From: Sepioteuthis lessoniana | Taxonomy: Eukaryota; Mollusca; Cephalopoda; Myopsida; Loliginidae | Assembly (NCBI GenBank): GCA_963585895.1 | Contig: OY757911.1 | Coordinates: 65,790,658-65,854,657 of the forward strand | Direction of reading: 5' to 3' | Length of the DNA stretch: 64,000 nt | Position numbers and translations under genes: made by a program | Notes under the pieces: model-generated | The model's database searches: none | Seen by the model: only the letters and a program-made list of their open reading frames with translations | What the model was told of the DNA's origin: nothing | In this document: piece after piece, positions 23,598 through 34,399 of the stretch | Position numbering within the stretch: position 1 is the stretch's first letter | Layout: every line of letters starts with the position of its first letter

Positions 23598-25905
23598 TAT
23601 TTTAGTTTGCTTTCTTCAAGCTCGGGGTCACGAATGTTAGGCATTCTGCTTGCATCTCATTCATAAAGATCTACATTTTCTGATATCGATAGGATTTTTG
23701 GTGCACATGCATACCATAAAAGCGATCATGCATAATAATTTAAAGAAATCGGTCACCAGATTTGAAACCCTTCAGCTTCACGAGTTGTTAAATTTCTATG
23801 ACTTGCAACGATTCCTGATATAAAATATTGACTGTAAAAGCTATTGTCTGCTTTTTTACGGGTTGTTTCTAACGATTTTTTAGAATTTTCTGTGTGATCT
23901 ATGCATGTTTTAATGTTGCTGAAGATATGTTTTTTAGAAAGAATCAGCTATGCTTTAAGAAAAATAAAAGCAAGAAAAAAGTAGGAAAAAAAAAGAAAAA
24001 GAAAACAATGTACCTGTAATGTTCAAAGCTTGGCCTTGAGAAAGAATAATCTCAGATAAAATGAGAGGGGGGGGTATAGAAAAATTGATGTATTATCTGT
24101 CTCTAAATTCACGAGATATCTTTGAAATTGATCCAATCGGAATAAATAAATAAATAAAAGGAGATAACTGGCTTTCACTTTCTTTTAAAACTCGATTGCC
24201 TAAAGTTATTGTTAAAATTAAAGAAATATTGCCCGTAATATTAATTTGAATTCGTATTTCTCCTTCATCACATCTGAAATATAAAGATGAACCGTATTAG
24301 TTAAAATCAAGGTAATTAACACTAAAAACAGCAACAAAAATGCTTCCTCATTTCTATAAAAATATTGTAAGCTTAGATAATATTGCATCAATTTTCACCA
24401 GTAGAAAATATTTATCTGCGTACCTTGAAAACCCGCCTTTAAAATTTCATCTTATTGCTAGATTCCAAAATCACTGCCGAAAATATAGTTATAGGAGCTT
24501 TATGTTTTAATATAGAAAAACTTTGCTTCTCAAAAAATTTTGTTTTCAATGGAGCAAACGTGAACCTCATCAAAACATAGTTTCCGATAATGAACCATGA
24601 TCAACACTAAGCCATGGGACTTGAAGATGTAATTAATTGTACATATTGTAAATGTTCGAACTTCAGCAGCCAAAAGAAGAAAAAAAGAATGTTGACATTT
24701 AATTAAATTTTACTAATTAGGTTATTGGTAGATCTTTAGCTGGAGATGTAAAATAGTTAGATGGCATTATTAATTAGTTAGGACTAACAATCCGGTGAAA
24801 AGCAAAAATTATTTTAGTCTATAAGTCTTTTAAGTGTTACTTAGAATAAAAAACAATATCTTCCATATAATATTAACTTCATACGTTAAGATAAATATAG
24901 GAAATTGCTTTGGTATATGGATTAATTACTTAATTGACAAGGAATATATTTAATATTGAAGAGCCCTCAAAAATGCATAGCTTGAATATATCATTAGGTT
25001 GTCTCCAAATCATAATGTAACACTAGGAGTTTATTATAACTTAATTCTGATAAAAACAAACCTACAAATTTCACAATCAGTCCTAAAATACGTTTTACTG
25101 TAACTAACAAACTGCGATCCACATCTTGAAGTCTTAGCTCATAGTGGTGGGTACTTCAACTAGCAAATGAATAATTGCTTGGTTAAATGGTTCTGCATTT
25201 CTGACAGGTTCAGAGTTCAAACACTTCTCACTTCATAGGTTTCTATTCTCATTACTCATGTTTGGTCATGAGCTTTGCTATATTTATTAAATATCAATAC
25301 ACATAATTTTAACAAGAAGACACGAATGGAAGGTAAGTGATCCGTTCAGTCACATTTGGAATTAATATTTTTATTCAGTCAGCTGGAATGCGCACACGTT
25401 TTAGTTTTTCCAGGGTCACCAGAAGTCAAAGGTCAAACTAAAGAAAAACAGAATTTCTAATGTTGATTTTCAAAACAAAAACCCCTTACTCACTTAGAAG
25501 ACTAGACGCTAAACAATCTTCCTACGAGCTGTTTTTTCCTTATTTGCTTTTGTACTATATCAAACTTACTAACAGTCATCCATTGAGGATATTCTAAACA
25601 GCCAGTGTAGCAGAGTATTTTACAAGGATGTTACTTTTAGAGTCTCAGCGAAAGCAACGATTTCTAGAATTGGTTTTGAAAACCTGAAAGCCCTCCCCAT
25701 TTTGGAGAATGATGCAAAGAAAAAGTTATTTTTTTCAGTTCGTCTTATTTGTCATTGTGCCAAATTCAACTAAATAAAATTCAATAATCACTCATTTCAA
25801 GGTTGACCAAGCAAGAAAATGCTTAAAATCAGGGATTAAATTTGGTGAGTGTTTTAACAATGAAGATATTGAACACATTCTTCTACACACTCTTAGGGCT
25901 TCACA
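23598..25905. other. Repeat-poor stretch, no gene
   Basis: The longest part of the window without recognisable elements. It has short A-rich runs near 23,957-24,006 and G8 near 24,067. No long open frame. Possibly intron or spacer. Confidence 0.4.
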
Positions 25906-25908
25906 CAC

Positions 25909-25911
25909 AAC

Positions 25912-25969
<58 letters not shown>
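25909..25969. repeat. (CA)n(GA)n microsatellite
   Basis: About 10 CA units, then about 19 GA units. Confidence 0.97.
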
Positions 25970-25971
<2 letters not shown>

Positions 25972-26697
25972 TAAAATTGATTAGAAATAAGTTAAAGCAA
26001 AACCCAAAGAATTGATTGAATGAAAAGGAAAAAAGCAAAAGTGAAGATGGTTTGCAAGTTGAAATCTTGTCTAAAATTACTTCTTTATTTCTTTTATTTC
26101 ATGAACATTTGCTTCGCTGACATACAGCAAACAAATCACATTTATCATGTCTTTTTTTTTAAATTTCCGTTTTCTTTTTCCGAATGAAATTAGCGTCTAA
26201 TATCTTAATTTACATATTTCATTTAAGACAGATTCTTTATATTTAAAACATAATAAAAACTGAGGTATTTTTTCACGGTAGTTTAAAAATGAAATCAAAG
26301 TTACCAAAATTCTGTGGAATAATATCACTTATTTGTATAATTATATACAAAAATTGTGAATTCCCATTGATTAGCAAATACCTTCAGATGTGTAGATTGT
26401 TTTGGATCTTGCGTAAACCTTGTTGATAAAGTCTTGTGACTTCTCAGCGGACGGTTTTCTTACCTCTCATTTAATATAAGAAAATTCCTCTTGCTATTTA
26501 TTCATAAATAGAATGTAAAATTCAACTCGTAATAATTAAGCTAAAAAAATAAAATAAAATTTTTAGTAAATTATTATTTAAACTGGTTTCAGTGTAATAT
26601 TTATTTCCAGTATTACTGTAATCATGTCTTGTAACCAATACCCATAATAAGTTATTATAAATGTCATATATGCTTTTATCTAAAAAAGAAATTCGTC
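25970..26697. other. No gene recognised
   Basis: Very AT-rich. Nothing supported. Confidence 0.4.
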
Positions 26698-26748
26698 ATC
26701 AATAATAATAATAATAATAATAATAATAATTATAATAATAATAATAAA
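26698..26748. repeat. (AAT)n tract at LINE 5' junction
   Basis: About 15 AAT units with one break. A 5'-truncated Dong-like LINE starts immediately after it. Confidence 0.95.
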
Positions 26749-26751
26749 AAC

Positions 26752-27318
26752 AGAAAAGAGCAAGGTGATCCACTGGGAATTGTGCAATAAGTTTAGATTT
26801 GACCATATTTACAAATATTTTATGCACAACCTAGAATCCGTCCTAAAAATGAGACGCAGAAAATTACCTGGGATTTTGACATACAAATGGATCATCTAAT
26901 ATTAGCCAGACGACCAGATATAGAGATAGTCAAAAAAAAAAAAAAAAAAAAAAGAACCTGCTCAACAGTGGACTCTGCCATTCCGTCTGACTACTGGATA
27001 AAACTGAAAGAAAGCGAAAAGAGAGATAAATACCTGGACCTTGCTAGAGAACTGAAATTATGGGACTTGAAAGTGACAGTTATACAAATTGTAATTGGCT
27101 CATTCGGTACAATCACCAAAGGATTGGTACAGGGAGTGAAGGTCTCAGAAATAAGACGACGAATAGAGAATATCAAAAAAATTTTTTATTGAGATCGGCC
27201 AGAATACTAAGAGTTCTGGAGACTTGCTGTCACTCCGACTCCAGTAGAAAATCATCAACTAACGCCGGTGTGAAGAAATCACAAATGATAAAGATAATAA
27301 TGATAATGATAATAACCT
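26752..27318 (+). pseudogene. Dong-like LINE, endonuclease-region end
   Basis: A relatively well-kept 3' end. It reads KVIHWELCNKFRFDH, then ...MDHLILARRPDIEIV (26,887-26,931), an A21 run, then a TCSTVDSAIPSDYWIKLKESEK stretch (26,957-27,018), KYLDLARELK, VTVIQIVIGSFGTITKGLVQG (27,072-27,138) and, after a frameshift, SARILRVLETCCHSDSS (27,199-27,245). The RPD...VDSAIP spacing matches the PD-(D/E)xK restriction-like endonuclease of R2/R4/Dong LINEs. It ends in AATGATAATGATAATAA. Confidence 0.82.
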
Positions 27319-28470
27319 TGCTCTGTAGTAGAAATCTCATCAAAAGAATAAACACTTGGGGCAGTTCTTCTAGTTAGATATTCGGGACCATTCTTAAAAT
27401 GGACAAGGGAGGAACAAATTGACTAAAAGACAGGAGCATTTATGACTATGCACAAGGCCTTACATCCGACAGATGACAGTGACAGACTATCTGGCTCAAG
27501 AAAAAAAGGAGGAAGAGGATTTGTCAGTACGGAGGACTGGATAGTCGAATCAAGGACAAATAAAGATTAATTACTGCTGCCAGTAACAGCAATGGCAACA
27601 TAAGAACAAACCAAAAAACAACAAAAACTAGTTAACAGAAATGGTAAGAAAAACAACTGTCTTGATATTTCAAGCGACAAACTGGCGAGATTGTACAGGA
27701 AAAGACGTGAAAATGGCTACGAAAGGGAAACCTCAAGAGAGAAACAGAATCTCTTTTAAAAGCATCAAAAAACAATACCATGAATACGAATTGTTAAAAT
27801 AAGAATTGCTAACATGGATCAAAATAGTAAGAGTAGTTTGTGCGGAGAAAGTGTTGGAACAATTAATCACATGTTAAGAAAAATGCTTTAAACTAGCACA
27901 AAAGGAGCCCAGGACTGGGTACAACTTGATGGAGGAAATTGATCTAATGGTAATCGTGCAAGATAGAAAACGTTGTTTGTATTAAAAAAATGTTATATAT
28001 ACAGACCAGAATCCGTCATAGAGAATGAGACACACAATTCTCAAGGATTTTGAAATAGAAACGGATCATCTAATCGCGGTCAGAAGACAAGACGTAGTGT
28101 TGATTTACAAGAAAAAAGAACCTGTCGTCTAGTGGATGTTGCCGTCTCGGTAAACTACAAAGTTTGAATAAAAGGGAGCGAAAAAATTTGACAAATACTT
28201 GGAGGTTGCTAGAGAATAAAAAACAAAACAAAACTGTGGAACATGTGGATATCTGTGACATTAAGTGTCGTTGGTTTGCTTGGAACAGTCCCGAAAGACT
28301 TCGAAAAAAGGCTGGAGGAATTGCAAATAAGAGAAAGAGTCGAGAGTATCCAGACTCCAACATTGTTGAGATCGGCCAGTATATCCTGGAGGCCTGAGAA
28401 GACTTGCTATCATTTATGCTCAAGTAAAAGACAACCAGTTAACATTGGACACAGTAACGCAGAGGAAACC
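27319..28470 (+). pseudogene. Dong-like LINE, longer 5'-truncated copy
   Basis: Begins directly at the tail of the previous copy with LCSRNLIKRINTWGS, then a YSGPFLKWTREE-type block (27,380), ALHPTDDSDRLSGS-like (27,455), the QLS-YFKRQTGEI region (27,655), WLRKGNLKRETESLLKAS (27,715-27,765), the knuckle SSLCGESVGTINHML (27,828-27,875), WDFEIETDHLIAVRRQD (28,045-28,090; RPD is now RQD), CRLVDVAVSVNYKV (28,122-28,165), TLSVVGLLGTVPKDFEKRLEEL (28,257-28,322), and RERVESIQTPTLLRSASI (28,331-28,384). It ends at the 3' UTR near 28,470. Confidence 0.82.
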
Positions 28471-28577
28471 AAAAGACAAAATGAATCGTTCTTCACAGTT
28501 GCCAACAAAACGGTATAAGTTCCAATTACATAAAAAGTATAATCGATAAAAGTCAAATAATATCAGTTGTAGGCAAT

Positions 28578-28578
<1 letters not shown>

Positions 28579-28615
<37 letters not shown>
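28579..28615. repeat. (GA)n microsatellite
   Basis: About 18 GA units, immediately 3' of the LINE. Confidence 0.97.
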
Positions 28616-28621
<6 letters not shown>

Positions 28622-28727
28622 AAAGAACAAGCAAGTTCCATAAATTGACGCATATCTTACAAAAACTAAAATAACTGTGCCAAGCATGTCTTGTTCGTCT
28701 TATTTGGATTATTTATGTAATAGATGG

Positions 28728-29022
28728 TACTATTTACCAACCCCTCCGCTCGGGCAGGATATAACACAAGGTCAATTTTTAAGCGGAGTTTAACAGGTTT
28801 TGAATTCAGAGTTTTCCTTCTCCTAGACTAGTTGCCTCACCAAGGCTGAAGAACCTAGTCCGTCCTACTATTTACCCATCGCTGGAGGGAGAATAAGGGG
28901 GTTCATACCTTTCCCAAGGGTATTTGCCCGAAAGTGAACGTAATAGCGCGTCTGGAGTACGAACTCGCGTACAACGATTCCACAGTTCATCGCTTTAACC
29001 ATTACACCAATAGAAGGTAAGT
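28728..29022 (-). repeat. Chimeric SINE: A head on F tail
   Basis: The left part (28,728-28,860) is the SINE F 3' tail, including 'aatttttaagcggagtttaacagg' (compare 54,725-54,770). The right part (28,868-29,010) is the SINE A central body and tRNA head, with GAGTTCGTACTCC as box B on the reverse strand. The switch lies near 28,862-28,870, at the centre of the body that A and F share. Confidence 0.8.
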
Positions 29023-29059
29023 GGCCGTTTAACGGTGATTTTGTAAGGTGCGGCATCCA

Positions 29060-29200
29060 AGATTAAGTCAAAATAGCATGTAGCATCCTTGTGTAATTCC
29101 CATGTAGGTTTTTTCCTAGTCTTTCTTTAGAATCCAGGTTATGTAGCCATAGAGTAGTACCGACACGAGGCTACAGCTTAGAAGAATTCTTGTTTTATTT
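29060..29200 (-). mobile_element. RTE-type LINE RT C-terminal fragment
   Basis: Aligns with 60,848-60,975: 'catccttgtgtaattcccatg' against 'cattcttgtgtaattgccatc', and the 'tagccatagagtagtaccga' segment against 'catccatatagcagtatcga'. On the reverse strand it encodes a decayed version of the YGCTTWT...LDGNYTRML region. Confidence 0.7.
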
Positions 29201-29299
29201 TATTAGAGCGATCAGATTACTGTTGGGCTTAGTAGAAAACTAAAATCGTCAGGAAAGATGGAATATGAAGAAGGGGTCATTTAAAGGATATCACGACTT

Positions 29300-30345
29300 A
29301 TTTCAAAAGTTTTAAAAGAACGAAGGGAAAGGTGAGCCATCGCAAATTATGAAAGTGACAAAACTTTGAACATTCAGATAAATGATACATGTCTTGAAAA
29401 ACGCACCAAATTTACTGGGATTTTAAAAAATAAAAACTCATCTCCCATCCTATATAAAAGACCAGATCTACTTTTAATTAAAAGAAAAGAACATATCAAA
29501 TTGTGCATTTCGCCATTCCAGTATCGTACTGATTGAGAGTAAAGGAAAATACACAAAACAAAATAAATACATACACCTTGCTAGAGACCGGAAAAGTTGT
29601 GGAAAATCGTGGCATTGCTACCAATAAAAGATAGACCTGGAAATATTTTTGAAGAACCTGGAAAAGAGAATGGAAGCGTTGTGTAGCCGTAATGAATGAA
29701 TGACACTTTCCTTTCACAAAAAATATATACGTCTTAATTTCTTTCGAAAGGGGTAAAGCTTCTTTAGCGTAAGAGACAGAGACAGGGAGACGAATGGAAA
29801 CGATGGGAGACGAAGACACTCAGCCAAATTGGCCCATAACTTCTTCTCTTGACTATACCACGCTATGTTATCTTCAAGACCCCAAGCACTTATTCTGCTT
29901 CTCGGTGGAAGGGGTACACAATGGAAGGCCCGCTGTGGGTCTCTCTGTAGGCCACTCCCAAAGCAGGGCGCTCAGCCACTTGCTGGTGCTCTCCGTGACT
30001 GACCGAATCTCTTCTGACCCCAAAGTGAAACTGACTCAAGACTGAGGCTGCTCGTATCTCACGTGTGCATCTGTATATATCATTTCATAACACCCACATA
30101 TTTCGTTTAACCCCGTGACTGCTTCCGCTTATTCACACAGGTGCGTCCTCTGCCGAGAAATCTCTGATTGAGGGCTCGGTCAAGGGTCAATATGCAACAG
30201 AAGAACTGGAGTCCAGATTTCAGTACTGCTGGAATCGGCTGGAATAATTACAAGAGTCCTGGAGAGCTGAAGAAACTTACAGTCATTTCAACTTTATTAA
30301 AAGTCATCAGATATAACTAGAGTAAAAAAACTCATAATGAAATGA
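29300..30345 (+). mobile_element. Dong-like LINE 3' end, interrupted
   Basis: The left part (29,300-29,690) has a WDF-like block (YWDFKK near 29,415), an RSTFN/RPDLLLIKRK reading (29,450-29,490), HFAIPVSY (29,505), a KYIHLARDRKS-like block (29,560) and a decayed GALG block. The right part (30,215-30,345) gives LLKSAGIITRVLES and the 3' UTR 'actagagtaaaaaaactcat'. About 510 bp of unrelated, more GC-rich DNA lies between them. Confidence 0.7.
29691..30205. other. GC-richer block of unknown origin inside LINE
   Basis: Interrupts the LINE. It contains an 83-codon open frame on the + strand (29,794-30,045, starting METMGDEDTQ and ending before TGA) without a recognised domain, followed by a pyrimidine-rich stretch ending TTATTCACACAG/GTGCG, which resembles a splice acceptor. 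It could be a gene fragment, a retrocopy piece or part of an unknown element. Confidence 0.45.
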
Positions 30346-31425
30346 TACTAGTAATCTTTGACTTGTTTTACTTTTCTCGTTATTTTCTTTTTATTCCACC
30401 CTCAAGTTAGTCTTACTCTTTCCATGTTTCGTCCACATATCTTCCTTTTTTCATTATTTCTGGCAAAGTGAGTATTCTGACTGATATCCTGATTCTCTGC
30501 TGGAAATCACCCGTGAATGCCGTCTTGGTAAATCCCAGAAATGTGTATCTATATATTCTACTCCGTCTTTTTCATTCTGTTTCATATGATAAATGATGGA
30601 ACGAACAGAGAACAGGTTAATTCCAAATTAGATTTCATGGTTTATATTTAATGATCGAACGGTATTCGGTCCAATAAGTCATTATAAAATGTAACAACGA
30701 AAAAAAGAAAAGGCGAATCAAAACGAATTAGGGCCAATAAATTTCGTCCATGTCATAGATATAGCTGATTAGGGAAGAAAAATTTGAGAAAAGAAATATT
30801 AAGTCTTTTCTTGAGAATTATAAAACAAAACATTGGAGCTTGATGGATAGAGTTATTTTCACAAATATATTACTGCGAATGGTCTAGGGAACACTTAAAA
30901 AAAGTGGAAGCAATGTAAGAATTGAAACGATTCTGATCACGGAATATTTACTAGAGAACACTTACAAAACTTTATGGAATTGACTAGCATATCTTTTTAA
31001 GAAGAAGAAGAAGAAGAAGAAGGAGGAAAAGGAGTAATAACCGCCACCGCCGGTGATTGTGCATTTTATAAAATCTAAGAACTCGACTTCTGATTGTCAA
31101 GAGTGAAATATAATCGCAGTACAAGCTTAACAAATTTTCTTTTATTTCTTTTTTTATACGACTGTCAGTTAAAGTTAAGGTTATTTACGTTTAAGATGAG
31201 GTTATTATATATGAAAAAGTAGGGAAATATATACGTCTCCCTGCGATTATCGTATTAAAGTGTTATGATTTCGAATCATGACTTTCAAGGCTTTTACCTC
31301 AAGGGATACCACATGTTTATCTCCATAGCCTTACTATTTTACCCATCAGCGTCGTGAACAGCTAAGATTATTAAAATATAAAAGAAAGAAACAGAGATAA
31401 GTAATCATTATAACAACACTGGTAT
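30346..31425. other. No gene recognised
   Basis: AT-rich. A short (GAA)n lies near 30,999-31,025. Nothing else supported. Confidence 0.4.
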
Positions 31426-31429
31426 TCTA

Positions 31430-31790
31430 TAGATAAAAAAGATTTTTTTCTCAAGGATTTGACAGTAGGAAGCATTGTATACAGTTGCACCTTTTTCAAA
31501 GAAATCCATAATGCTGTGTCCTTTCATGTCCCAGTAGACTGCCAAAATGACATTCTTTACTGACTGCAGCACACAGAATTTTTCTTTACCGGCGAGTCAG
31601 TCTTCTCACACAATGGATAGTCTTTTAAACTAAGGCTTGTAGTCCCAAACCTATGTTTAACCAACTTATAAACTGTTTTTGACTAAAACATGTTTCCTCA
31701 TACACATCTCACAATCTTCTATAAGATTCACATGGTTTGCACTTCAAACTCAATAAAACTTTGATGACAGACCTCTGTTCAAGCTTGGAA
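31430..31790 (-). pseudogene. Mariner-type transposase remnant
   Basis: On the reverse strand two blocks of a mariner transposase can be read. The N-terminal block has QRSVIKVLL, CKPCESYRRL, and a DVYEETCFSQKQFISW stretch (31,640-31,770), typical of the helix-turn-helix part. A later block, VLQSVKNVILAVYWDMKGH, then MDFFEKGATVYNASY (31,470-31,590), corresponds to the catalytic-domain segment after the first Asp. The middle, including the first catalytic region, is missing. Family assignment is from recognised motifs only. Confidence 0.65.
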
Positions 31791-32565
31791 CACTGTTTGA
31801 TCTGCCACAATTTTGAATCGACTTTAAAAAATTGTGATATTAAAATAATTTTTTCAAACAATGCAGAGTTTAGATTTATAATTCTGAAAAAAGAATTTAT
31901 TTTGTTTCTTTCAAAAGAAATTTCCCTTATTTATTGAATTACCCACGTACGTGTAAAAGAGATGCCCTTCAAGTAAATCAGAGAAAATAGATTTATACAA
32001 ATCTTTTTTCGTGTTAATAATTATTAAAGCGTAGAAAACAATGTGCCGTCACCCTTGGACAATTTTATTGAGCGAGGAAAAAAAGACTTTAAAAAAGACA
32101 AATAGAAGAAGAAATGAAAAGGATTCGAGATCGATTGTTAACTGTGTGCGCCTTCGGTGGATGGAATATCAAGCAATTCTTACGTTGGAAGGAATAGAGA
32201 TAAAAATAAAAGAAAAACCTGGATGCAATTTATATGTTATTTTTTTTTTTCAATGAAATGGAACAAAACAAGACAACAGAAAAAAAAAATACTTGGTCGT
32301 CTGCCGTGTTTCTTGCTACCATGTTCCCTTTATAAGCAAAAACAGTTGTTCGTAAATTCTTGTTAAGTGACAGAAAAGAAATATAGGTAAAGATAATGAA
32401 TAGAGTATTTGGGAGAAAAGAAGATAAAAGCCATAAATAATCGATTTATTTTCTATATTATTAAAATTCAAAAGTCGTCATCGGAAAAATAATTGGATTA
32501 TTTATTCGTGCCTCATGTTAAATCTGAGTTAATATAATTTTAATTGCCTGCAAGCTGGTGCTTCG
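31791..32565. other. No gene recognised
   Basis: AT-rich. Nothing supported. Confidence 0.4.
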
Positions 32566-32569
32566 CAAA

Positions 32570-32595
32570 ATCTATCTATCTATCTATCTATCTGC
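32570..32595. repeat. (ATCT)n microsatellite
   Basis: About six ATCT units. Confidence 0.93.
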
Positions 32596-32637
32596 GCTTG
32601 TGTTTGTGGATACATTTATATTGATACTATTGAATAA

Positions 32638-32696
<59 letters not shown>

Positions 32697-32711
32697 TATA
32701 TATATATATAT
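32638..32711. repeat. (CA)n(TA)n microsatellite
   Basis: About 27 CA units, then GATA and TA units. Confidence 0.97.
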
Positions 32712-32819
32712 TACGTAAACTTTTCAAAGTAAACAAAATCATATTTAGATAATCTAAACGTAATCATTAATCCATATATAATAATAAGTAAAATTAATAA
32801 ACAAGAATAGAAAAATTTA

Positions 32820-32821
<2 letters not shown>

Positions 32822-32873
<52 letters not shown>

Positions 32874-32883
32874 CTATCTAGCT
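32822..32883. repeat. (CA)n microsatellite with ATCT end
   Basis: About 24 CA units followed by ATATCTATCTAG. Confidence 0.97.
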
Positions 32884-32917
32884 ATCTTCATGTATGTTGA
32901 ATTCCAGTGACAAAGGG

Positions 32918-33062
32918 GTTACCGAACAAAACTGCGACATTTTAGTAAGTGAGTTTGAACTTCAGTCGTGCTGTTACATTCATTTTCAGACTAATACCTT
33001 TGGAGAACGTATGAAATTTTAGGTAAGCCTAATATATTACCACGACTGTTCTTCTATAAGGA
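32918..33062 (+). repeat. SINE A, degenerate forward copy
   Basis: Matches the reverse complement of the 19.6-kb SINE A: ACTGCGACATTTTAGTAAG, then 'gagtttgaacttcag' (a decayed box B), then 'aatacctttggagaacgtatg' and 'actgttcttctataaggatgg'. Confidence 0.7.
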
Positions 33063-33071
33063 TGGATTGTT

Positions 33072-33211
33072 GGTAGTGTTGTTATTTTTGTAAATGTTGT
33101 GAAGATGTAGTTATGTTTGTAGCTCGACAAGTTTATTAGGGAAATTGTTATCAACCAGAGTTTTTTTTATGATGTCTTTGTCTTAGATGTCACAAAAATA
33201 GCAACACTACC
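33072..33211. repeat. 20-bp inverted repeat around ~100-bp loop
   Basis: GGTAGTGTTGTTATTTTTGT at 33,072-33,091 is the reverse complement, with one mismatch, of 33,192-33,211. It sits between the degenerate SINE A and the Penelope fragment. Confidence 0.75.
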
Positions 33212-33239
33212 TACAATAACAATACTAACAGAATTAATT

Positions 33240-33605
33240 TATAATATAGAAATCAAATTCACTATAACAACAAAGAAGACAAACAAGCAATATCCTACAT
33301 TATAAAAGGACAAATTAAGCCTATCGAAAAACAAAAACAAATAAAACTTATCATGTACTACACTAAATTTAAAACATAACTGCATAGTTAAAAAAATAAC
33401 AACCCTGTTAGAATACTCATAAACCAAACTAAAATAGTTTATAAATTTATATGTCCATTTCGAGAGTACCTCTCTAAAAACAAAAATAATATCTACGTTG
33501 GTTATACAACTACAACACTATCTCATCACCTCACTAATCACCTTTCTGAAAATATCACCATAAATCATTTGATTAAAAAATACAACAATAACACTGACCA
33601 GCTGA
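33240..33605 (+). pseudogene. Penelope-like element, GIY-YIG endonuclease fragment
   Basis: Reads VYKFICPFREYLSKN (33,440-33,485), then NNIYVGYTTTTLSHHLTNHL (33,489-33,548), and IKKYNNNTDQLTC. The IYVGYT...TTTLS..L..HLS pattern is the GIY-YIG nuclease motif that closes Penelope-like ORFs. The upstream part (33,240-33,430) is a decayed connector with stop codons, and the RT is absent. It joins directly to the Dong-like LINE at about 33,630. Confidence 0.75.
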
Positions 33606-33629
33606 CATGTTAGGAAGATTCTCACAGAA

Positions 33630-34109
33630 GTTTAGCTGAAACAAAGACCCCAAGAGGTATTGTCCAAGGAGATGCTCTATCACACTTATTATTCATGATT
33701 GCCATGATGCCACTTAACCTCAGACTCAATAAATGCACAACCGGATAAAAACTTAGGTGATCGTAGGAAAAGATCAATCACTTAATGTACATGGATGACA
33801 TCAAACTATTTGCAAAAAATAAAAAAAAACAAGAAACTCTAATAAACGCCGTTAGAATATACAGTCAAGACATAGGAATGGAATTTGGCATAGAAAAATG
33901 TGCCATGCTTGTAATGAAAAGTGGCAAACGATATCTAACTGACGGAATGGGACTACCAAATCAAGACAAGATTAGAACACTTGGAGAAAACGAAACCTAC
34001 AAATACGTGGGTATCTTGGAGGCAGACACCATCAAACAAGTGGAAATGAAAGACAAAATTGAAAAAGAATATCTCAGGAGAACTAGAAAACTACTCGGGA
34101 CAAAACTCT
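33630..34109 (+). pseudogene. Dong-like LINE RT palm and thumb (left half)
   Basis: The best-preserved RT piece of the family. It reads SLAETKTPRGIVQGDALS (33,632-33,690), a FMIAMMPLNLRLNKC segment (33,692-33,740), and from 33,785 an open 109-codon stretch with the catalytic YMDD (33,788-33,799) in MYMDDIKLFAKN, then IYSQDIGMEFGIEKCAMLVM, IRTLGENETYKYVGILEAD and LRRTRKLLGTKLL. A Gypsy-like element interrupts it at 34,110, and the copy resumes at 37,648. Confidence 0.88.
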
Positions 34110-34321
34110 TGTAGAGAATACGGGACGTGGTAAACGTCCCGGCAGCGGACGCAGAAATGGTAATGCACGTGTGCGACTGGACCGAAAGAGGGGCCCGTAC
34201 TCATTTGTATAAGCGTAGGCCCCGGCGGCATAAAAGCTGTGTAATTCTGAGTGTAGCAGTTTTTGGTTTTGAGTTAGTCAGATCCCCGCGTGAATTTCGT
34301 TTCGTTATTGACTGCCGTTTT
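34110..34321 (+). repeat. 5' LTR of Gypsy-like element
   Basis: Starts TGTAGAGAATACG and ends GACTGCCGTTTTA. Contains GCGGCATAAAAGC, a good TATA box (34,226-34,236), with GAGTGTAGCAG downstream. A (GAA)n tract (34,321-34,360) has expanded at the primer-binding-site position. Confidence 0.85.
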
Positions 34322-34399
34322 AGAAGAAGAAGAAGAAGAAGAAGAAGAAGAAAAAGAAGACGACGAAGGCGACGACGAGACAGGAAAATTCAACTACAA

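Noticed and set aside
32638..32883. Regularly spaced repeats as a possible CRISPR-like array
   Set aside because: They are plain CA/TA microsatellites, and the genome is clearly eukaryotic.
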